Of a stretch of DNA of 5,058 nucleotides, positions 1 through 5,058 are shown one piece after another (positions within the stretch are counted from its first letter, which is position 1; every line of letters starts with the position of its first letter). The DNA is from Candidatus Aenigmatarchaeota archaeon (GTDB taxonomy: Archaea; Aenigmatarchaeota; Aenigmatarchaeia; DAOWOJ01). A program made the translations under genes and the position numbers. The notes under the pieces are model-generated. The model did no database searches, had not been told where the DNA came from, and worked only from the letters and a program-made list of their open reading frames with translations. The stretch covers positions 1 to 5,058 of the forward strand of contig DAOWOJ010000040.1 in NCBI GenBank assembly GCA_030642125.1. Reading direction: 5' to 3'.

Positions 1-66
1 ATATTGATTAGGGCTCAGATAAATTCTTCTGAAAATGAAAAAGGAGAAGCGTGGTTCATTTATTAA
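1..66 (+). CDS. C-terminal end of a plus-strand protein, cut by the window edge
   Basis: Frame 1 is open from the first base to a TAA at 64-66 and encodes 21 residues ending in KGEAWFIY. The stretch is clearly less AT-rich than the spacers here and uses varied codons (AGG, GCT, CAG, GCG, TGG), as expected of coding sequence. It points toward the minus-strand gene ending at 99, so the two would be convergent with a 32-base gap. Too little is visible to name a family. A chance open frame of this length is possible, so this is a moderate call. Confidence 0.45.
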   Translation: MLIRAQINSSENEKGEAWFIY

Positions 67-85
67 CATAAATGTAATAGATAAT

Positions 86-98
86 GTTCTCTTTTTTA
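86..98 (+). terminator. T-rich tract in the convergent gap
   Basis: A run of six T (92-97) preceded by GTTCTC lies about 25 bases after the stop of the partial plus-strand gene and just before the end of the convergent minus-strand gene. Archaeal RNA polymerase commonly terminates at oligo-T tracts without a strong hairpin, so this is a reasonable terminator for the plus-strand gene. No stem was found. T-runs are frequent in DNA this AT-rich, so confidence is low. Confidence 0.3.
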
Positions 99-692
99 TT
101 ATATTTTTTCAAATATTAAATAATTTCCAAGTGTTTCTTCTGATCGTTTGTATTCTATTTTTTCGAAAAATTCTGGTATTCCACATATACAATTATGATA
201 ATATTCAGGTAGTTTATATGGACGATAGTCTTTATAATCTTTTAAAAAATCAAGCTGCATATTTCTTCTTCCTCCAAATTCCATATCCAATACTACTTTT
301 CCATTATTTTCAATTACACGATCGATTTCTTTACATAGTTTATTGCAGTCATATTGTGACAATTCTTGTATTTGTTTTTCCAATGGATGCATATAAACTA
401 TATAAACTTTTTTCTCTTTTATTGGTAGATAAAACATTGTTCCTTGTATTTGTTCAATATTATTTGAATCTATAGTTTTTTTGTGATTAATATCATAGAA
501 GATCATATTGTTATGTCTTGCTGATCGATCGAATAAAGCGGCATTTGCATCTTCTTCATCTCCTGAACAAAGATATAATATTATTTTTTCATCATTTATA
601 TCTTTTAAAGGATCGTATTTATCAAAATAATTTTCTAGAATGTGACTATTTTTTTCGTTTTTCTCGTAGTTATTTTTATCAAATATTTTCAT
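99..692 (-). CDS. Divergent class I methyltransferase-like protein (197 aa)
   Basis: The protein is soluble, with no signal peptide or membrane helix. Its layout resembles a small SAM-dependent methyltransferase. A predicted strand (KIILYLCSG, residues 36-44) would be motif I. A strand ending in FYDIN (65-69) puts an acidic residue, D67, where SAM ribose is usually held. QGTMFYLPI (83-91) resembles the post-motif 'D..LPf' region. CKEIDRVIENNGKVVL (120-135) closely resembles the 'e..RvLkpgG.lvl' helix-strand unit of type 11 methyltransferases. The glycine-rich GxGxG loop is missing (CSGDEEDAN instead), so it may be a very divergent or inactive member. The ATG at 692 has no Shine-Dalgarno but has a TATA-like box about 34 bases upstream, suggesting a short-leader or leaderless mRNA. 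The opposite frame is Phe/Leu-rich and looks like a shadow. The gene is confident; the function is tentative. Confidence 0.75.
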   Translation of the reverse strand: MKIFDKNNYEKNEKNSHILENYFDKYDPLKDINDEKIILYLCSGDEEDANAALFDRSARHNNMIFYDINHKKTIDSNNIEQIQGTMFYLPIKEKKVYIVYMHPLEKQIQELSQYDCNKLCKEIDRVIENNGKVVLDMEFGGRRNMQLDFLKDYKDYRPYKLPEYYHNCICGIPEFFEKIEYKRSEETLGNYLIFEKI

Positions 693-720
693 TACTACTA
701 AATTACAAATATTAAGTATT

Positions 721-730
721 TATATATAAA
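721..730 (-). promoter_or_regulatory. TATA-like promoter element of the methyltransferase-like gene
   Basis: Read on the minus strand, this is TTTATATATA, a good match to the archaeal TATA box consensus. Its centre lies about 34 bases before the ATG at 692. With initiation about 25 bases downstream, transcription would start near 700 and leave a leader of only a few bases. This fits the absence of a ribosome binding site. Confidence 0.5.
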
Positions 731-743
731 TTTATTACACTAG

Positions 744-941
744 ATAAATGATATAATCAAAATAATTGAAAATATTAAGAATATAAAAGATTATGAAGTT
801 AAAAATGTGAATTTATGATATAGATATCACTGCATTGAGAATTATACATCAAAAGGATTAAATTGTGATTATAATTTAACAGATATTGAAATATAATAGT
901 CTACAAAATTTGGCATGATACCACATTTGCATGATGGTGAT
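744..941 (+). pseudogene. Possible decayed coding remnant
   Basis: One plus-strand frame reads like protein for 66 codons and is broken only by TGA (816), TAA (894) and TAG (897) before ending at TAA (942). The middle segment includes YRYHCIENYTSKG and NCDYNLTDIEI; the last includes KFGMIPHLHDGD. These segments have more Cys, His, Gly and Asp than random translation of such AT-rich DNA usually gives. From 931 a shifted frame continues with NDMCLYCKINTKK, a CxxC-bearing piece, as a frameshifted gene might. No family is recognised. Stops at this spacing are only about half as dense as chance predicts, so coincidence is quite possible. Confidence 0.25.
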
Positions 942-1053
942 TAATGATATGTGTTTATATTGTAAAATAAATACAAAAAAAATAACTAATAATATTATAC
1001 AGTAGAAATCATGATAAGTAAACAAAATAAAAAGATTATTATATTATATGCAA

Positions 1054-1064
1054 AAAATATATAA
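1054..1064 (+). promoter_or_regulatory. TATA-like promoter element of the DUF4405 gene
   Basis: AAAATATATAA lies about 45 bases before the GTG start. Archaeal initiation about 25 bases downstream would fall near 1085, just ahead of the ribosome binding site at 1092. Similar A/T strings are common in this spacer, so the assignment rests mainly on spacing. Confidence 0.4.
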
Positions 1065-1091
1065 TTGTTAAATTTGTAAAATAGATAATAT

Positions 1092-1096
1092 GAGGT
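1092..1096 (+). promoter_or_regulatory. Ribosome binding site deciding the GTG start at 1104
   Basis: GAGGT matches the anti-Shine-Dalgarno complement and ends 7 bases before GTG at 1104. The next in-frame GTG (1113) would be 16 bases away, so 1104 is the better start. No in-frame ATG lies close to the site. Confidence 0.6.
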
Positions 1097-1103
1097 AAAA
1101 ATT

Positions 1104-1385
1104 GTGAAAAATGTGAAATTAAATGCATTTGTCGATATTTTTTCTTTTTTTGTTTTCTTAGGTTCTGCTTTCTCTGGTATTGTTTTGTGGAAAATTTTAC
1201 CAAGAGGTGGATTGTTTAGAGGTGAAAGAAAGTTTTTTTCCGAACAATTTTTTCTAGGGATAACTCATCACGACTGGATAAATATTCATCATATCCTAGG
1301 GCCGATTCTTATCGTACTCATTCTTTGTCATCTTATTTTACATTGTGAATGGATCAAGAATTTACCAAAGATGCTTAGAAGATAA
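1104..1385 (+). CDS. DUF4405 family small membrane protein, possible haem-binding (93 aa)
   Basis: This short integral membrane protein has two predicted helices: about residues 8-30 (starting LNAFVDIFSFFVF) and about 64-81 (ILGPILIVLILCHLILH). Between them lies a charged loop ending in the family-like THHDWINIHH motif (54-63). The pattern N-x3-D in helix 1, a short 'LP' segment after it, then 'HDW..iH' and 'H...H.eWI' in helix 2 is typical of DUF4405. The histidines (55, 56, 62, 63, 76, 80) lie at membrane-edge and in-helix positions reminiscent of cytochrome b-type haem ligation; that role is inferred from family resemblance, not shown. Translation starts at GTG, supported by GAGGT. The length is normal for a single DUF4405 unit. 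It stands alone, convergent with the DUF3160 gene and with no redox partner in view. The electron donor or acceptor is unknown. Confidence 0.8.
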   Translation: MKNVKLNAFVDIFSFFVFLGSAFSGIVLWKILPRGGLFRGERKFFSEQFFLGITHHDWINIHHILGPILIVLILCHLILHCEWIKNLPKMLRR

Positions 1386-1424
1386 TTTATAACTCTTAAA
1401 TTAAAATTTTCTTAAAATTATAAT

Positions 1425-1449
1425 CAAATATTTTAATTAAAAATATTTG
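1425..1449. terminator. Bidirectional terminator-like inverted repeat
   Basis: CAAATATTTT (1425-1434) and AAAATATTTG (1440-1449) are perfect 10-bp inverted arms around a 5-base centre, AATTA. The element sits in the 65-base gap between two convergent genes, 39 bases after the DUF4405 stop and directly next to the DUF3160 stop. Oligo-T runs occur on both strands nearby. Position and symmetry suggest it ends transcription from both sides. The stem is almost entirely A-T, so it is weak as an RNA hairpin and the T-tracts may do most of the work. Confidence 0.5.
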
Positions 1450-1450
1450 T

Positions 1451-3823
1451 TCATTCAGCAAAGTTGGAGATCCATTCTGGTTTTTTTGGGAGATCAGAAT
1501 TCAACATTTCTCTCCATTTTTCATCTGTAAGTCTATCTTTCATTGGATGTTTAAATTCGTAATAACTCATAACCGGACCTGCTCCAATTAGAATTCTTCC
1601 ATCAGGAACTTTATAGGCAACAACTATTATATCAACATAACCAACACCCTCTTCAAGAACACTATTAGTATTCTGGTCTGTATGTACATCAGCGATTATT
1701 GTTGTTTTTTTTGCTTTTTCATTTACATCTGCTATAACATTATTTAATTTGTCACCAAAATTCTTTATGAAATCATAATCTTCTTCAGTTAATTTTTCAT
1801 TTTTCAATTCTTTTAATGATAATTCAATCAATTTCTCTAAAACAATCTCTAAACTTTCTAATCTGTGTTTTGCTGAGCTATCTAAAATATTCATCTCATC
1901 TAATCCATTGTTCGTCATTCTAGTTAATGCAAGTAATCTGTTGTAAAATTCTGGGACTGGTTCAATATAACCGACAACATGATTATCTTGTCGAATACTG
2001 CTCTTAAGTGATGGAGTATAACTCTGTTTTGCATAAAGTATTGTATCATGTCTTAATTCAGTCCATGAAGCTAATGCAGTTATTAATTCTTTGTTCTGCC
2101 ATTCTTTAGTTTGCATGAATGTTGGATAACCATTCTCAAATTCTTTTAATAAAGGTTTTAAAGAATAAAGCCAACTCCAATAAAGATTTTTATTCCATTC
2201 TGAATCATTAAAACTATTAAATTCTTTTTCTAATTCATTTAATGCAATATCATATGTTATTTTGTTTCCATTCTTGTCAATACCTTCATATTCTGTGTCA
2301 CCAAGTTCAGTTAAAATCTCTTTAGCTCTTTCTGAACCTAAAAGAGACATGATATCTAATCCTTTAGGAAAACATCTGGCAGGTCCTGCTATTGTCATTT
2401 CGCATGTAAAAGTTTGCTCGCAATTTTCTCCTGTATACATTCCAACAGATGATGAAACTAAATTTGAAAACATATACGAATCAGGAATAAATCTTTGTCC
2501 AATTAATCTAAATCCTTTTGTAACATCTAAAATTTCATCTGCCTGTTCCGTAGTAAATGGTGGCCAAATTCCAATTTCTCCAGTTCCTCCGTATATCTCA
2601 GGAGTCATATATTCAGCTAATTTTGATTTCAATTTTTCTATATTTTCTTCAGTCAAATCATTTGGATTAAATTTTCCATCGAATACAAAATTCAAAGCAT
2701 CAATGTATTCATATGGTCCAAGATCATCTGATAATCCAACATAAAAAGATGTTACAGAATAGATTCTATTCCATTTCTCTTTTAATTTTTGACTTTCAGC
2801 AAATTTGGATGTTATTAAAGAAGCTTGTATTGTTTGTATTTTTGCATCATGTAATGAGATAAGAGCTTTACAAGGAGGAAAATCATTGCAGCTTTCGCCA
2901 ATATCAACCTGCTCTGTTCCTTTTAAAAGCATCGGCATTCTTCCATACCACATAAACGCTTTAAAGTAATTTTTCAATTTTTCTGATTTGGTGTAATGAC
3001 CTCTTGGGATGTATTGTGAATAATCTTCTCTGTAAATAAAAATTGGCGAATCTGAAAAACCTTCGTGTTTTTCTATTAATTCTAACTCTTTTTCTACTTC
3101 TTCTTTTACAAAATCAGGAACAGTGAAAACATATTTTTCTAAATCTTCTTCTTTGAAAAATGTGTTTTCAAAATCAGTATTTCTAAATATCTGATCATCT
3201 TTTGGCTGTAACAAACTCAACCCAACAGCAAAATATGCAACATTTCTTTTCGATGCTTTTTTCAAATCGCCAGTAGCATTATTATACTTTTCTATTGAAT
3301 CATCAAAAAGTTCTTTGCTGATATTCCATATGTCATCATAAAATTCTTTTTCTTCAATCTGACTTAAAGTTTCATCGAATTGAATATGATAAAGATGTAA
3401 TAAAGAGTCTGAAGTAATAAAAATAGGTATTTCTCTATATTTTAATATTTCATATGGTTGTGTAATATATTCTTCGTCTTGATAAAATGGATTGTTGATA
3501 ACTACAAAGCCATTTTTCTGTAAAAGATTTAATGCATTGTTATTTAAATGGATTTTTTCTGAAAAATCATTAAAGTTATATATTTCTTGTGTTTGTAATG
3601 GTAAATCGTATTGAGAAGTTTGTAAAGTGATGTCTAAAGGAGTTAAAGAATAATGCTTTATAAAACTTAACTTTTCTGTTTGTATATCATGCAAATTAAT
3701 AGACTCAGTCTTTAATGTAGATTGTTCTTCTACAGATAATGTTTGCTGAACGTTTACACAAATAGAAATAATTATAATAAGCATTAATATTGAAATTAAA
3801 TAAATAAATTTTTTGTTTTTCAT
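1451..3823 (-). CDS. DUF3160 domain protein, predicted exported or membrane-anchored (790 aa)
   Basis: A large protein of unknown biochemical role. Residues 1-5 are basic (MKNKK) and about 6-23 are strongly hydrophobic, giving a signal peptide or N-terminal anchor with the rest outside the membrane. From about residue 75 to the end it matches the DUF3160 pattern. Landmarks are IPIFITSDSLLHLYH (132-146), MWYGRMPML (291-299), ASWTELRHDTILYAKQSY (585-602), GYIEPVPEFY (618-627), ADVHTD (711-716), EEGVGYVD (724-731), AGPVMSYYEF (748-757) and DRLTDEKWREML (763-774). Conserved acidic, His and Trp residues (D139, H143, W587, E589, H592, D712, H714, D716) are candidates for a ligand or metal site; this is inference. 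Five cysteines (312, 318, 468, 474, 484) lie in the outer part and could form disulfides. Length is normal and no frameshift is seen. The start ATG at 3823 has a weak AGGT upstream. No partner gene is adjacent. Confidence 0.9.
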   Translation of the reverse strand: MKNKKFIYLISILMLIIIISICVNVQQTLSVEEQSTLKTESINLHDIQTEKLSFIKHYSLTPLDITLQTSQYDLPLQTQEIYNFNDFSEKIHLNNNALNLLQKNGFVVINNPFYQDEEYITQPYEILKYREIPIFITSDSLLHLYHIQFDETLSQIEEKEFYDDIWNISKELFDDSIEKYNNATGDLKKASKRNVAYFAVGLSLLQPKDDQIFRNTDFENTFFKEEDLEKYVFTVPDFVKEEVEKELELIEKHEGFSDSPIFIYREDYSQYIPRGHYTKSEKLKNYFKAFMWYGRMPMLLKGTEQVDIGESCNDFPPCKALISLHDAKIQTIQASLITSKFAESQKLKEKWNRIYSVTSFYVGLSDDLGPYEYIDALNFVFDGKFNPNDLTEENIEKLKSKLAEYMTPEIYGGTGEIGIWPPFTTEQADEILDVTKGFRLIGQRFIPDSYMFSNLVSSSVGMYTGENCEQTFTCEMTIAGPARCFPKGLDIMSLLGSERAKEILTELGDTEYEGIDKNGNKITYDIALNELEKEFNSFNDSEWNKNLYWSWLYSLKPLLKEFENGYPTFMQTKEWQNKELITALASWTELRHDTILYAKQSYTPSLKSSIRQDNHVVGYIEPVPEFYNRLLALTRMTNNGLDEMNILDSSAKHRLESLEIVLEKLIELSLKELKNEKLTEEDYDFIKNFGDKLNNVIADVNEKAKKTTIIADVHTDQNTNSVLEEGVGYVDIIVVAYKVPDGRILIGAGPVMSYYEFKHPMKDRLTDEKWREMLNSDLPKKPEWISNFAE

Positions 3824-3847
3824 TAATACCTAATTAAATTATATTAG

Positions 3848-3868
3848 TTATAAAAATATTATAAAAAT
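3848..3868 (-). promoter_or_regulatory. Tandem TATA-like elements ahead of the DUF3160 gene
   Basis: On the minus strand ATTTTTATAA occurs twice, at 3859-3868 and 3848-3857, exactly 11 bases apart. The distal copy would place initiation near 3838, giving a roughly 15-base leader that includes the weak AGGT (3828-3831). The proximal copy would give an almost leaderless transcript. The distal copy seems the better promoter. Confidence 0.45.
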
Positions 3869-3871
3869 TCA

Positions 3872-3899
3872 TTTTTAAATAAAAGTTTTTTTAAATAAA
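3872..3899. repeat. 12-bp direct repeat in the divergent promoter region
   Basis: TTTTTAAATAAA occurs at 3872-3883 and again at 3888-3899, a 16-base period. It lies between the two divergent promoters, where a transcription regulator could bind. It is low-complexity A/T sequence, so it may be coincidental. Confidence 0.35.
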
Positions 3900-3930
3900 T
3901 TATAATTGATTACTCATGTTTTTCAATAAA

Positions 3931-3940
3931 TTTATAATAA
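3931..3940 (+). promoter_or_regulatory. TATA-like promoter element of the ZIP transporter gene
   Basis: TTTATAATAA is centred about 45 bases before the ATG at 3981. Initiation about 25 bases downstream would fall near 3961, immediately ahead of the GGAGG ribosome binding site. A bacterial reading was considered (TATAAT at 3933-3938), but the only -35-like TTGATT is 21 bases away, which is too far. Confidence 0.45.
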
Positions 3941-3965
3941 ATGTCATTAATAAAAATAAATTTTT

Positions 3966-3979
3966 GGAGGAAAATGTAA
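3966..3979 (+). promoter_or_regulatory. Ribosome binding site with an adjacent ATG-TAA start-stop
   Basis: GGAGG (3966-3970) is a strong Shine-Dalgarno, 10 bases before the ATG at 3981. Between them lies ATG TAA (3974-3979), a start codon followed directly by a stop, only 3 bases after GGAGG. The spacing favours the real start at 3981. The start-stop might still capture some ribosomes. Confidence 0.6.
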
Positions 3980-3980
3980 A

Positions 3981-4739
3981 ATGACAATATTATTTTGGAT
4001 AATTTTAAGTACGTTTCTGATCAGTTTAATATCTTTAGTAGGTACATTAACTCTATTTTTAAAAGAAAAATTACTTGACAAAATTTTATTATATCTAGTT
4101 GCATTGTCAGCAGGAACACTCCTAGGCGGAGCATTTCTTCATTTATTACCAGAGGCTATTATTAAAGTTGGAATAAGTTCTATATCAAATTTATTTTTTT
4201 ATTTATTGCTGGGTTTTTGTACTTTTTTCGTATTAGAACAATTTATGAATTTTCATCATCATCACTCAATGAGACATAAAAAAAATCTACATAATAAAAA
4301 GCCTTTATCATATTTGATACTAATTTCTGATTTAATACATAATTTTATAGATGGATTGGTTATAGCTGGTTCATTTATAATATCTTTTCCGGTCGGACTC
4401 ACAACTGTTTTTGCTATAGCATTGCATGAAATTCCACAAGAACTCGGAGATTTTGGAATTCTTGTATATGGAGGATTCAAAAGAAAAAGAGCCCTAATTT
4501 TAAACTATATATCATCTATTAGTGTGATCTTAGGTGGAGTATTCGGATTTTATATAACAAGTTTAATAGAGGGTTCAGCTGTCTTACTATTGCCATTTGC
4601 AGCAGGAAATTTTATTTATATAGCTTCTTCGGATTTGATTCCAGAAATCAAAAAAGAAAAAAGAATAAAAATTTCATTAGCATATTTTTTAGTATTCTTA
4701 ATAGGTATCGGAATCATGTCATTAGTAAAATTGTTATAA
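3981..4739 (+). CDS. ZIP family divalent metal transporter (252 aa)
   Basis: An integral membrane carrier expected to bring zinc or related divalent metals (Fe, Mn, Co) into the cytoplasm. Eight helices can be placed at about residues 3-25, 36-58, 70-90, 112-133, 138-163, 170-192, 198-218 and 231-251. Helix 2 carries the conserved HLLPEA (54-59). Helix 4 has HNFIDGLVIAG (120-130) and helix 5 has HEIPQELGDFG (149-159). These supply the H120, N121, D124, H149, E150 and E154 set that forms the transport site in characterised ZIP proteins. The loop before helix 4 is histidine-rich (HHHHSMRHKKNLH, 92-104), a usual ZIP metal-sensing or delivery loop. Helix 7 ends in SSDLIPE (216-222), also typical. 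The LGDF motif points to the GufA/LIV-1-like branch. Length is normal and all key residues are intact. The metal cannot be fixed from sequence. A small cysteine protein follows after 46 bases and may be co-transcribed. Confidence 0.93.
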   Translation: MTILFWIILSTFLISLISLVGTLTLFLKEKLLDKILLYLVALSAGTLLGGAFLHLLPEAIIKVGISSISNLFFYLLLGFCTFFVLEQFMNFHHHHSMRHKKNLHNKKPLSYLILISDLIHNFIDGLVIAGSFIISFPVGLTTVFAIALHEIPQELGDFGILVYGGFKRKRALILNYISSISVILGGVFGFYITSLIEGSAVLLLPFAAGNFIYIASSDLIPEIKKEKRIKISLAYFLVFLIGIGIMSLVKLL

Positions 4740-4774
4740 ATACGAAAAAAATTATAGTATTCTAAAAATAAAAA

Positions 4775-4782
4775 GAGGTGAT
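4775..4782 (+). promoter_or_regulatory. Strong ribosome binding site of the six-cysteine protein gene
   Basis: GAGGTGAT is an eight-base match to the complement of the usual 16S rRNA 3' end and stands 3 bases (5 from the GGTG core) before ATG at 4786. It strongly supports this short gene as real and fixes its start. Confidence 0.7.
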
Positions 4783-4785
4783 AAA

Positions 4786-4962
4786 ATGAATATTGGAAGA
4801 GGACAAGGAGTAGGTGGATCACGACAAGGTCTCGGACGAATGGGAAAAGTGCCTACGAAATGTGTATGTCCAGAATGCAAATATGAAACAACAAAAATTC
4901 GTGGTGTTCCATGCCGTTCAATAAAATGTCCTAAATGTGGAATATTACTTATTGGTGCGTAA
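4786..4962 (+). CDS. Small six-cysteine metal-binding (zinc-ribbon-like) protein (58 aa)
   Basis: The protein has two parts. Residues 1-21 are Gly/Arg/Gln-rich and probably flexible (RGQGVGG, GLGRMGK). Residues 26-52 form a compact cysteine module, C-x-C-x2-C-x11-C-x4-C-x2-C, with cysteines 26, 28, 31, 43, 48 and 51, including CVCPEC and CPKCG. I recall a family of short archaeal and bacterial proteins with the same spacing and a conserved GVPC-x4-CPKCG end, often found near metal or iron-sulfur genes; its biochemical role is not established. Four or more of the cysteines could hold zinc or an iron-sulfur centre; which one cannot be told. As I recall the family, a Pro-His pair sits before GVPC; here that position reads Thr-Lys. 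The gene lies 46 bases after the ZIP transporter with no clear promoter of its own, so co-transcription is likely. Arg codons are CGA/CGT as well as AGA, unlike its AGA-using neighbour. Confidence 0.85.
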   Translation: MNIGRGQGVGGSRQGLGRMGKVPTKCVCPECKYETTKIRGVPCRSIKCPKCGILLIGA

Positions 4963-4982
4963 AACCAAAATCAGTGTTTGTA

Positions 4983-5058
4983 TTAGTGTAAATTATGTTG
5001 AGACATTAGAATCCAAGCATAATTGTCTCCAAAAAAAGACAAATCTGATATTTTAAAA
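4983..5058 (-). CDS. C-terminal end of a minus-strand protein, cut by the window edge
   Basis: On the minus strand one frame is open from the window edge to a TAA at 4983-4985 and gives 24 residues that include LSFFGDNYAWILMSQHN. The mix of Trp, Asp, Gln, His and Met residues and the lower A/T content resemble coding sequence rather than the spacers seen here. It would converge on the six-cysteine gene with a 20-base gap. No family can be named from this tail. A chance open frame is possible. Confidence 0.4.
   Translation of the reverse strand, partial: FKISDLSFFGDNYAWILMSQHNLH

Larger units (their letters stand above)
693..1103. other. 411-base AT-rich intergenic spacer between divergent genes
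   Basis: This spacer separates the minus-strand methyltransferase-like gene from the plus-strand DUF4405 gene. It contains a TATA-like element for each (721-730 and 1054-1064). It also holds a possible decayed coding stretch (744-941), a short less AT-rich patch with a repeated GCATGAT (904-942), and beyond that mostly A/T-rich sequence. No intact ORF over about 30 codons, tRNA, CRISPR repeat or transposon end was found. Confidence 0.6.

Noticed and set aside
35..475. 146-codon plus-strand open frame
   Set aside because: It overlaps the minus-strand methyltransferase-like gene and is Phe/Leu/Ile-rich, as expected when A-rich coding sequence is read in reverse. It has no domain and the minus-strand protein is far more convincing.
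518..715. 65-codon plus-strand open frame
   Set aside because: It is the reverse-strand shadow of the N-terminal half of the methyltransferase-like gene and has no promoter or ribosome binding site of note.
2262..2744. 160-codon plus-strand open frame
   Set aside because: It lies wholly inside the well-supported DUF3160 gene on the other strand and shows no family features.
3801..3823. DUF3160 protein as a lipoprotein anchored at Cys22
   Set aside because: The residues before Cys22 (ISI) do not fit a lipobox, and the cysteine lies within the hydrophobic stretch. A plain signal peptide or anchor is more likely.
4262..4480. 72-codon minus-strand open frame inside the ZIP gene
   Set aside because: It is antisense to the conserved helix 4-5 metal site of the transporter, so the plus strand is clearly the coding one.
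4616..4822. 68-codon minus-strand open frame
   Set aside because: It runs across the end of the ZIP gene and into the start of the six-cysteine gene, with no ribosome binding site and a low-complexity Phe/Leu/Ile-rich product.
4998..5032. Hairpin (GAGACA / TGTCTC arms) as a terminator after the six-cysteine gene
   Set aside because: The arms are only 6 bp around an 18-base loop, the plus strand continues with A rather than T, and the region is better explained as the tail of a minus-strand gene.
1..5058. CRISPR array, transposon, toxin-antitoxin or defence system
   Set aside because: No regularly spaced repeats, transposase or integrase motifs, terminal inverted repeats with target duplications, or paired toxin-antitoxin-like genes were found on either strand.

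Overview
This is a strongly AT-rich window, most likely from an archaeon. The evidence is promoter architecture: T/A-rich TATA-like boxes lie about 25-35 bases ahead of several starts, and no well-spaced bacterial -35/-10 pairs were found. One gene looks leaderless, while others carry a Shine-Dalgarno sequence matching the usual 16S 3' end. The protein families present (DUF3160, a ZIP transporter with HNxxD/HEIPQE motifs, a six-cysteine mini-protein, DUF4405) are known from archaea but also from bacteria, so the domain call is probable rather than proven. I cannot name the lineage.

Layout: (1) bases 1-66 appear to be the last codons of a plus-strand gene cut by the window edge. (2) Bases 99-692 on the minus strand encode a 197-residue protein that looks like a divergent class I methyltransferase. 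(3) Bases 693-1103 are a 411-base, very AT-rich spacer. It holds the outward promoter of the methyltransferase-like gene, the promoter of the next gene, and a stretch that may be a decayed coding remnant. (4) Bases 1104-1385 on the plus strand encode a 93-residue, two-helix DUF4405 membrane protein with a GTG start. (5) A 10-bp perfect inverted repeat separates it from the convergent 790-residue DUF3160 protein (1451-3823, minus strand), which is probably exported or membrane-anchored. (6) A 157-base divergent promoter region (3824-3980) contains tandem repeats. (7) A 252-residue ZIP-family metal transporter (3981-4739) is followed 46 bases later by a 58-residue six-cysteine metal-binding protein (4786-4962). 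(8) The right edge seems to hold the C-terminus of a minus-strand gene (4983-5058).

The only likely co-transcribed pair is the ZIP transporter and the small cysteine protein, which may link divalent-metal transport to a small metal-binding protein. The other genes sit in convergent or divergent single-gene units and give no evidence of one shared pathway. I do not see a defence system, CRISPR array, mobile element, rRNA or tRNA. The window looks like ordinary archaeal chromosome with several poorly characterised families. The most notable items are the DUF3160 protein, the methyltransferase-like protein lacking its glycine loop, the possible gene relic in the spacer, and the repeats in the divergent promoter region.
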